Of a DNA stretch of 64,000 nucleotides, positions 23,805 through 32,405 are shown in pieces (positions within the stretch are counted from its first letter, which is position 1; each line of letters opens with the position of its first letter). The stretch is from Sordariomycetes sp. S80-01Y (Eukaryota > Ascomycota > Sordariomycetes). The notes below the pieces were generated by a model. It did not search any database and had not been told where the DNA came from. It was given only the letters and a program-made list of their open reading frames with translations. A program made the translations under genes and the position numbers. Location of the stretch: contig JAXQJY010000030.1 of the NCBI GenBank assembly GCA_037042185.1, forward strand, positions 806,001 to 870,000, in the 5' to 3' direction.

Positions 23805-24808
23805 GGCTCGAGTCATGGCCAGGGTCAAACGGCCAGGGGGTCACATCGAGGTCGGTTAGGCGAAACAATCAGATCCTTCGGTGCGGCACTGGGTTTTAAG
23901 CTTCCCGACGAAAGCGAGACGACCAGGGGCTCGTCAGCATGTGGCGGTTTCATGGGAATTGAAGGATTGCCTTGTAGGGCTGGATACCGCCGACCAATGC
24001 AACGCTTCAAAGGCACAGTAACGATCCTAGTCGACGCAACCTTATAATGTTGCTGAGGCTATATTCGAATATTCCACACCAGCTTCTCATGCATTTGTGT
24101 CCGCAGCGTCGGCCCTACGAGACTCTGGGAGCACGAACAGCAAACACCTCCCCCATTAAATGGACGTCCAGGTCGGGAGTCTAAGCAGCACCAGCCCAGC
24201 GGAATCAGACGCCAGTGAGACTCTCGAGAAGATTTTTTCGAGCTTGCGGAGCATGTTGGTCGATGCGACGGAGATGTTGCAACGCTCACATCCCTGAATG
24301 CTTCCGGAGGTTGCCGGTCTACTTCGTCAGCTTTGATTATGCAAGCTCTCGGCAACATCCTCATCTTAATCGGAACACTGATACAGTAAGTCAAATGAAG
24401 ATCACGAGGTGACAGCAGCCTTGACCATTACCCTATATGGTGCAGGGGGCTCGGGTCTCGATTTAAGCGAGGTTGACTAGGATGGCGCAGGTTCCCGGTA
24501 GTGTACACTTGCACCCTGGGAGTTTCACGAGAAGGCAACCTTGGCAGAGGGACGTTTCCCCAACCATTTTAGGCTTGAACTTGATGGATTATGTGCCGTA
24601 TGCAGGGCTGCGGCGTGCCTAGACCCCGTACAGATGCAGTGTGCACGCGTACTAGCTAAGTTCAATGCCCAGCAGCGCGTCCGCCCTCAACAGGGCCATA
24701 ATTGGGTATGGGCTTGGGTATATATCATTGTTTGACAATCCAGCCTTGGGCCTATTCATGTACTTTTGCTCTCTGTCCAGGCTCCTTTCCTTCTTTCTCT
24801 AGATCACT
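23805..24808. other. Intergenic region upstream of the secreted multi-module gene
   Basis: About 1 kb with no supported gene. A TATA box near 24718 and a pyrimidine-rich leader (CTCCTTTCCTTCTTTCTCT) precede the ATG at 24809. Confidence 0.5.
24718..24726 (+). promoter_or_regulatory. TATA box of the secreted-protein gene
   Basis: GTATATATC lies ~85 bp before the ATG at 24809 and is followed by a CT-rich leader, a classic strong fungal promoter layout. It suggests inducible or high expression. Confidence 0.5.
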
Positions 24809-27800
24809 ATGTGGTCCCCACGCTCTCTTCTCTGCACATCTTTAGCTGCTTTCTCCTCTATCCGGACTGTATCTAGTGCTATTCTCGATCCTTATGCTCT
24901 TCAGGTCCCCAGACACGATGATGCCTCACATGATATCGAGGCGCGAGATCCCTTCAGTAAGTCCTCGATCTTGGGGAACTCTCAAGCCAGCAGCAGCTAA
25001 CGGCATCAGGCGACCAGGTGAAGTGGACAGATTGGACTTCCGGAGACGGCACAAAGGAGGGCGGTGATGGCGACAAAGTTTGGTACATCAAAGACGCCAT
25101 CAAGCTCTACCTTGACCGCGTCCAGCCCGAGAACCGCAACGGAGTCTTCTGGGCTGGTGGCTCGACTACCGAGGATGACTTCGATTACATCGACGAGTTC
25201 ATTGAGTCGCCCACTCGATTGGACAGCTCGGGTGTCAAGGCTGCGGATGTCTACCCCATCGACGACTTCACGAAGATGGGGCTGGACGGGATTAACAAGG
25301 ACGGGCGCTGGTGGAGGGCCATCAACCGCATGTCCAAGGCCCTCGCTGCGGCTGCTGCTGGCGACGGCATCGCCTACGTCTACTTGAAGCCTGTGAACTG
25401 CCGCACCATCTTCTCTCCTCCGTCGCAAAACCCAATGGACAGTAAGTGACACTCAGCACAATATCACGACGATTTCCTGACAGGCTCCAGGTGATCCTAC
25501 TAAAGGGGGTCAAGCGACCAATGGTGAAATTTGGTACTACGCCGAGCTGCCTACCCTTATGAGGAACCTCAACATCAAGCAGATTGTTACATTCCACAAA
25601 AATGGCCGCAAGTTCGTGACCGACGTTGCCTGGGATGCCGAAAGGGTGAGTGACGCCAACACCAAGGGCGAAAGACGCATCTGACTCTTGCAGGACGCCG
25701 CCACGCACCCGCGTACGATGTTCGACGACATTGCCATGGATGCTTCCCCAATTATTCTGCCCCCTGAGGCGGGGCGTGGGCCTTTGAGGAAGCGTCAAGC
25801 TCTGGCGGCTGCTCCCTTTGCCAACACCACCTGGACGAGCCACACCAGCACCCCTGAGTCCACCGTCAGCACCACCGCAGGGTCTTCGCCTAGCACGGGC
25901 GAGACCGAGTTGCCGTCCGACACGGAGACTTTGCCATCGGATACCCTCACTGGAGGTGCCTCCCTCACAAACACCCCGTCGTTGACAACTCCCACTGCTA
26001 CAACGACGGGTGCTTCCAGCACAGAAGCATCCGTCACCGACGTACCCGCTCTACCTAGCGTCACTAATATAGACGGCACGACTGTCATCTCCGGGGGTTA
26101 CATTACGGAGCCCATCCCCGTCACTGAGACCGAGACTCTGGATCCGTCCGACGCAGAAGCCACCGAAAGCGCTCAGGCCATCCAGACTGAGCTGGACAGG
26201 CTCGTCCCGGTCGTCCAGGAGTACATCGATAACCCGGATGAGGAGAAGGGCGATGACTCCGACGACGTGATTGTTGCCATCATCCCCCTTGCCGCGGGCC
26301 TTCTCGGGAAGCTACCCACCGACGACTCGCCCAAGCCGTGCTCCAGCGGCAACCTCATCACTTCCCTCTTCAACGCTGTCTCTTGTGTTACCGAGAACCT
26401 GATCAAGCTCCAGGATGAGATCCAAGCTGGTATCGTCGGCGGGTTCGGAAACATGCCAGCTGTTGTCGGCACCCTCGGCACCATCACGGGCCTCAAGGAG
26501 CCCCTGAACAATAAAAACGACGACGACAACAACGAAGATGAGAATGATGATGAGGATGATGATGAGGACGAAGACGAGGACGAGGACGATGATGAAGAGA
26601 CCGCCACCACCGAGACCGCTACCGAGACGGAGTCCTGCACAGCGACCTCTACCGCTAGCGACTGTCATGTCTATTGCCCGACCGCCACGGAGAGTGTCGA
26701 GTCCGCCAGCTGCAGCACGACTTGCTTCTCCACTGTCACCGGTTGCGATATCACCGCGACTACATCCACCACCTTCACCGGCGGTGAGGCTTGCCCCATG
26801 CCTACAGACTTCACTTCTGTGCCTGAACCGGCCGGTCCCTTCAAGACTGCTTGGTGGGACTATGGTCTGTCGTGTGCTGGCGGTTGTGGAGGCTTCATTG
26901 ACTCGCCGTCTGACTTCCCCGTCGATGAGACCTTGAGCATTACCGGCACTGCCGGGGAGACGACGGCGACGGCGACGGATTCTTCTACCAACACGACTCC
27001 TACGCCTTCCGTTTCTGAGACCACTGAGGTCGACGAGACCACTGAAGCCACCACGGAGACTGAGCCATCGACTACAACGACGGGAACCCCAATTTCTTCC
27101 TCCGAGACTACTGACATCTCCGAGACTACAACTGAAGTCGACGAGACTACCACCTTCTCTACCGAAGTCGTTTCCTCTACCGAGACAACTGGCGTTACCT
27201 CGGCCTCAGGATCTACTGCCACCTCGGGCTCCATCGAGCTAACCACAACCTTCTCCTCCTCGCCCGCAACAATCACCGGCCCTGAGCCAACAGGCCCCTA
27301 CCCCTGCCATCACCGCGGCGGTCCTCGGATCGAGACTCCTTACTGCCAGTGCACAACAGTCACCGAAGGCCAGACCTTCTTCGCCACCGCGCCGCTCACG
27401 GACTACGTCTGCGCCGGGTACTCGACCTTCCCCGAGTCCGTCACGCCCACGGCGCCCACCGGTCCCTACTACTGCCACCACCGCGGCGGGCCGAACGTCG
27501 AGGAGCCCTACTGCCAGTGCACGACCGAGACGCTGGGCCAGACCTTCTACACGACGGCGCCCACGACTCACTTCGTCTGCGCCGGCTACACCGAGTACCC
27601 GGGCGAGGTCCAGCCCACGCCGACGCAGGTGCACGGCGAGGAGTGGCGCTGCGACGACGCCAGGGACTCGTGCCAGTGGGCCCTGGAGCAGTACGACGAC
27701 GACACCGTCTACACCGAGGCCGTGGCGCGCCTGGCGTACGAGGACATCGGCTTCTTCGACTGGCTGTTCGGCGGTGACGTGGGCTGCGTCGTCAACTACG

Positions 27801-27985
27801 AGTGCGAGGAGTACGGTGACGGCATGAGCGGCCGCCAGATCAAGGAGGCCATTGACACCCTCAAGAACACCGAGGTCGAGGGCGAGTGCGGCAAGGCGGA
27901 CCTGTCCAACACGTGCTCCATCACAATCCATTTCTGCATGGACGACAATGGCGACTGTTACTACACGCCCAACTACGGGCAGTAG
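24809..27985 (+). CDS. Secreted multi-module protein, family not recognised
   Basis: Four exons: 24809-24956, 25010-25441, 25491-25645 and 25694-27985, joined in frame for 1008 residues. Residues 1-~24 form a signal peptide. About 48-250 is a globular domain with NGVFWAGG, WWRAINRMSKAL and EIWYYAELPTLM. A Kex2-like site LRKR|Q at ~276-279 divides it from a long Ser/Thr-rich region. This region contains an Asp/Glu run (~519-550) and a Cys-rich patch (SCSTTCFSTVTGC) like those in fungal chitinases and wall proteins. Two ~56-residue Cys repeats (CHHRGGP...YCQCTT...VCAGY) lie at ~776-888. A Cys-containing module ends the protein, with no GPI signal. A modular wall-associated or secreted enzyme/effector is plausible; the activity is unknown. 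Confidence 0.85.
26507..26606 (+). repeat. Low-complexity GAN-rich tract encoding an acidic run
   Basis: A stretch of GAC/GAT/GAA/GAG codons inside the secreted-protein gene encodes an almost pure Asp/Glu run of about 30 residues, with a few Asn. Trinucleotide slippage is a likely cause of length variation. Confidence 0.8.
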
Positions 27986-28181
27986 GAGTGAGCATGCTTT
28001 CTCAGCTAGGGTGTATAAGTAGCACAAACATCAACTCATTCTTTCATACCATTGGTGTCACCGTTGGTTGAATCGAAGCGTCGTCATTGTAGCTTTCGTA
28101 AACGTCCTCGTCTAACCCCTAGTGCTCCCGTCCAGTATCACACCCTGAGACTGAAACCCTAGAAAGGGACCTCAAGGGGTA

Positions 28182-28513
28182 CTCGTGCCACGCCCCACTT
28201 GAAGGTTTGCAATGGGATTGCGCACCACCATAAGATGTTGACACCACAACGGCCACATCACCACAACGGCCATATCACCACAACGGCCACATCACCACAA
28301 TAACTAGCCCCACAAGCGGGTAACCTATGGTAAAACCCGGCCCAAATTAATTATCCGACATAAATATAATCAGGGCGCCGCCTAACTGTGGCTGTTGTGG
28401 TGACGTGGCCGTTGTGGTGATATGGCCGTTGTGGTGATGTGGCCGTTGTGGTGTCAACATCTTATGGTGGTGCGCAATCCCATTGCAAACCTTCAAGTGG
28501 GGCGTGGCACGAG
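28182..28513. mobile_element. MITE-like element with 119 bp inverted arms and TA target duplication
   Basis: Arms at 28182-28300 and 28395-28513 are inverted copies matching at 118 of 119 positions, beginning CTCGTGCCACGCC. Both ends are flanked by TA (28180-28181 and 28514-28515), the target duplication of Tc1/mariner/Fot1-type transposons. The 94 bp AT-rich centre has no coding capacity, so this is a non-autonomous MITE needing a transposase from elsewhere. Each arm holds ~3.5 copies of a 17 bp unit (CACCACAACGGCCACAT). It lies between the convergent 3' ends of the secreted-protein and MARVEL genes. The near identity of the arms suggests recent insertion or conversion. A transcript would fold into a long hairpin. 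Confidence 0.9.
28242..28300. repeat. 17 bp tandem repeat in the left MITE arm
   Basis: About 3.5 copies of CACCACAACGGCCA(C/T)AT. The mirror copy is in the right arm (28395-28453). Subterminal repeats of this sort often bind transposase. Confidence 0.85.
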
Positions 28514-28515
28514 TA

Positions 28516-29104
28516 GTCATCCAGCCAACATTCATACACATGGCATAGTCCCTCTATTCACGCATGGCGGACATCGCCACACCCCAGGCCTTCCGTGGCT
28601 TCATGGACTACCTCACCTGCATCCGGTCTATCCAATGCGGAACTCACAGACTGCTCTTGCGGGCCGTAAGTTTGGAAACCTGCAGTTGAGCGCAGGAGTC
28701 TGGAAGAAGCCGTACAAGGCCAGCTTTGTCCTAGATTCAAGTAGAAGAGTGTTTCCGCCGTGTTGATGTACCTCGGTGAAGTTACCGCTCGTCACTGAGG
28801 TGGGTGGTCTTCATATGTGGCACGCCTATTTTGAGCGCTTTGATGTTTCCCAAGAGGGGTTGATAGATGCCCAAAACGCCTGACGGAGGAACGAGTATGT
28901 CGAAAGCTTCTTGCTCAAATTCAGAAGCATCGCTCGCTATGGAGGGTCTATCATGATGTCCAAAGTCCCGTTGCTCGTCATTCGGGTCATGTCCCGTACA
29001 GACGTCGTCTAGACGCTTTCCAAACGCCGAACGCCTCATAAATCCCGTTCACAGTTCGTATGCTGAGGCAACCAGGCCTCGTTCCGATTCTCGTAGTTCA
29101 GACA
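28516..29104. other. Spacer between MITE and MARVEL gene
   Basis: Non-coding as far as can be seen. It holds the 3' region of the MARVEL gene. Confidence 0.4.
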
Positions 29105-29689
29105 TTACACCGCCCTGCCAACCTGGCTCACCCTCTCTTGGTAGAACGGCCCTCTCTCCACCCCTATCGGTCCTCGTTCCCTCATCAACTCCCGCTCGTC
29201 CCTTCCCCTAAGCCCTTTCTTAAAGATAGTCTTGGCCTCAATCATCATCGTCGCGATCCAACAGCTAAATTCGGCCGCGGCAACGATACTTGTGGACCGC
29301 CCCACAGCACACACCGTACCATTGCAGAAGAGAAGCTTGCTGAGGAACACTGCAAGGGCGATGAAGCCGGCGAAGTAGAATATCGTGTTGAGAAACTCGA
29401 CGGCGAGGGAGACGAAGGGGTTGGTATAGCGTGGGATGAAGCGCGGTGCCAATGTGAGGTAGGCGATGGAGAGGATGGAGAAGATGGGGGCGAAGGTTAG
29501 GAAGGTGAAGGAGGAGGGCGGTGCAACCGATGTGCGGAGGAGGTACCAGTTGATGACTGTTCGTGTTAGTCTCCTGTGGACGAATACAGACACCAGGAGG
29601 AGCATCTTACCCAACGCAACTAGAACGAGGTTAGTTACAGCTGCGCAGAGCTGCAACACCCGAAGGCCCAACACAATGACCTGGCCCAT
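29105..29689 (-). CDS. MARVEL-domain four-helix membrane protein
   Basis: Two exons, 29689-29611 and 29556-29105, 176 residues. The 54 bp intron has GTAAGA, a perfect GACTAAC branch site and CAG. Membrane segments occur near the N-terminus (VIVLGLRVLQLCAAVTNLVLVAL), in the middle (FTFLTFAPIFSILSIAYLTL; FLNTIFYFAGFIALAVFL) and later (VAAAEFSCWIATMMI). Small charged MARVEL proteins of this size are common in moulds and related to yeast Nce102/Fhn1, which organise plasma-membrane domains and sense sphingolipids. The basic, Arg-rich C-terminal tail would be cytosolic. The intron length is a multiple of three and contains no stop, so retention would insert 18 residues in frame. Confidence 0.83.
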   Translation of the reverse strand: MGQVIVLGLRVLQLCAAVTNLVLVALGKMLLLVSVFVHRRLTRTVINWYLLRTSVAPPSSFTFLTFAPIFSILSIAYLTLAPRFIPRYTNPFVSLAVEFLNTIFYFAGFIALAVFLSKLLFCNGTVCAVGRSTSIVAAAEFSCWIATMMIEAKTIFKKGLRGRDERELMRERGPIGVERGPFYQERVSQVGRAV

Positions 29690-30771
29690 GTTTTCCAGCT
29701 CTTCTTCTTCAACGACCAGCGTCCACGCTCAAGGGAAAGTCAATGACGAAAAGCCTCGCGCCCAGCCCTCTTGAGAAACAAGCAAGAGAATCGTGGCTTG
29801 CTGGACCCAAAACTCGGCGTGGCGGAAGACAAAGGGAATCCGCTCGAGGCGTTGCGGCCGTTGTTCTATAAGCCAAATCCCAAGCGCCCTCGTGGTTCCA
29901 GAAGCGCGCCAGGCGGTGAAGCAGAGACAGATCTCGGAGAAGGTGAGTCAAGAGCGTCTTGTCAAGGAACGTTGATCTCGGACGTGGAGGGAATGCTTCG
30001 CATTTTAGGTACTGATGTGACGGTTGGTGACGAGGGCGGGAATCAGGCCCGTCTGAGACTTTCGGGCAGGGTGAAACGCCTTGTTCCAGGGGCCATCACA
30101 ATGCTCATGCGAGCAGCGTTGGACTTCAGACGATAGAAGAAGCAAAGGAGGGCAACAAGGAGGAGCAGGACAACCGGAGCAGAGCCAGCCGGAAACGCTG
30201 ATTCTTTTCGTACGTGATGATACAGTCCATCGGCAGTGGTGGGTACTTACCCACTGTCCCACCACAGTGCCGAAGATAGGGCCGATGAGATCGCCAAAGG
30301 CCAGAGGTGGTGGTGAGGACGCCCTAAATATCCAAGAGCAACCTTCCAGCGACGGCCTGCGGGGTTAGCAAATGGGGCGTGACGGTTCAGTCCTCGTTGA
30401 CAATGCTCTGGTGCGGGTGCTGGCGCCTGACTCGTCACCGCCCTCGTACGCCGAAACAGCGTAGGGTCGTGATGATTAAAGGGGTGGGCGGCCGGAATGC
30501 AACCCGAGTCTGCACTGGCAGTTGCAGTGACATCCGTCATGCCCAGAAATGCCTGGCCATGCCACGAGCTTCCCCAGAACTCGGTCGACGAGCCAAGGGC
30601 AAGTTCCAGCGGGAGGCCAGCCTGATGCTGGGCGTGGCAGGTGACGGATCGTCGCGACGATCAGCCCTCATCCACGAGCTCGACTACCGAGACCCAATTT
30701 CCCGTCAGTCGCTGTCGAGACATTCGAGCAGCCTCGCAGTCTCGCAGTCTTGTAGTCAAGTCACATCGCAG

Positions 30772-30801
30772 ACAGGCAGGCAGGCAGGCAGGCAGGCAGA
30801 C
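30772..30801. repeat. CAGG microsatellite, about 7 units
   Basis: An uninterrupted run of the tetranucleotide CAGG/GGCA in the spacer between divergent genes. It is a simple repeat likely to vary between strains. Confidence 0.9.
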
Positions 30802-31276
30802 GGTGTTAGCAGCGTTGCATCTGCTGTCGCATTGAGGTCTCGGTGAGGGTGAGGTTGCATTGCCGGAGACGAAGCTCTCCGGGCTCAGACCCTTGCCAAT
30901 CACTGGCAGGCGGTACTGCAGGTCTGCATGATCGCCGTGAAGCTGCCGACGTGGCGCCTCAGCCAGTCAAGACGCTACGCAAGCTAAGCTCGTGCGAGGA
31001 TCAAGCAAGGCCGGGTTTCGGGTCTTGTACGAGTCGAAAGGCGTCCCGCCCCGGCGCCGCTGCCGGCAGCATAGGGGACGGAGCCGAAGGATCCTCTTCG
31101 GGGTGGCCGGCGAGGCTATAAAGCCCTGGCCGGCTGCTTCGGAAGCTCTTTCACCTCGGTCCAGGTATCCGTATCATTCTGCGTAGAGCCAAGCTTTATG
31201 GTATGGTCATAGCGCTCGTTGCCGGCCTTTCCTTGAGCCAAGCACCGACGACCTCTTTGCGGCGTCCAGGCTCAAC

Positions 31277-31290
31277 TAGGGTTAGGGTTA
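31277..31290 (+). repeat. Interstitial telomere-like motif
   Basis: TAGGGTTAGGGTTA: just over two units of the TTAGGG repeat used by filamentous fungal telomeres, ~1.1 kb upstream of the acyl-CoA synthetase. It could bind a Tbf1/Reb1-like Myb factor, or be chance. Confidence 0.5.
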
Positions 31291-32405
31291 CAGCGTCGCC
31301 AATGCTCCGAGGCCATGGTCTGCGCTTCCAAGTCGTGTTGCCGTAGCTTTGTTGGCCGAACTCCCCCAGAGAGAGGACGAAGCAAGTCATTTTCAGTGGC
31401 ATCAGTGCAAATGCGAGGCAGCGTCCTCGCAACAGTCTGGGAGCGTGCCAAGCAGCCCGTCTCGGGCGACCATGCCCACTTTCACATGCAGACCGTCCGG
31501 CGCGCGGCCACAGTGGCACTAACAGTTCTGTACCAACCTGCGGCTGACCCTTGCTAGTCTCCGTAGAATCATGTCTTTCTTGCCAACGCCAATCAGCCCG
31601 TCTCTATTGCACTTCTCCACCTCAAGACGGACTCGGACCTGGGGGCGGACTGAAGAAGGCCCAGCGTGCCAAGAGGTCTATTGGTCGCGGTCGGTGTGCT
31701 CGCTATGACTGCAGCTCGCAAGGTGGGAGAGATTCGTCGAAGGACGCGAACCTCTTGGGGACATGTGAAGGGGTTCGCTCATGGATAAGGTCAGCGCCGT
31801 TAAGCTTCTGACTGCACACACCCGCCCGCAATGGAGGGTGGGACGGCCGGAGATGGAGACAGACTCGAGGGACGGGGCATCTCCAAGTTCCCCAAATGCG
31901 TTGAGCGTTGACTGCTGGGCCGATGACAGCAATGAGCTAGAAATGCCGTGACCCATCAACTACGTCGTCATCACGAAGGACGGGATCCGTGGCGGTGCCA
32001 GTGGATTGCGGAGGTGCTCTTGTTGTGGAAGCCTTTCTCGCTGACTCCGAGCTCGAGAGGATCCCTGGACTCCAAAATCTGGGGCAGCCTCGGCTTGACG
32101 TCTGGCGTCCTCCAGGGCCTCGGCGCGCATCCACAGTGCAGTGCATCGCCCAACGACGACGCATCACCCGCAGCCACCAGCGCTCGGGGCTGGACCAGAC
32201 ACCTTCCCTCTTGCATCCAGTCCTCCGATCCTGGTCACCAGATCTGACTTATTGCTTCCTTTTCTACTCCCTCCGCCCCAATCGCGAATCCTCTCTTCCT
32301 CCTCCTCTTCCGCATTCCCCCCTCCCGTTTTCCATCTTTTCCGACCTCGTCCCATCGCCTCGCCGTTCCGCCTCCGTCTCCATACACAACCTCCGACTGC
32401 CCGCC

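Larger units (their letters stand above)
29690..32405. other. 2.7 kb divergent spacer
   Basis: Head-to-head region between the MARVEL and acyl-CoA synthetase genes. It contains a CAGG microsatellite (30772-30801), a telomere-like motif (31277-31290) and a CT-rich leader (~32260-32360). The synthetase frame is open back to ~31989 but has no ATG before 32406. No independent gene is supported. Confidence 0.45.

Noticed and set aside
27239-28027. 262-codon frame antisense to the secreted protein's Cys modules
   Set aside because: Mirror of GC-rich codon usage; it would contradict the spliced, domain-bearing sense gene.
28182-28513. MITE arms as LTRs of a retroelement
   Set aside because: The arms are inverted, not direct, with a TA duplication, so it is a DNA-transposon derivative.
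30772-30801. Short tandem units as a CRISPR-like array
   Set aside because: A 4-base microsatellite with no spacers, in a eukaryotic genome.
31989-32405. Possible N-terminal extension of the acyl-CoA synthetase
   Set aside because: The frame is open but contains no ATG before 32406, and the nearest part is a CT-rich leader.
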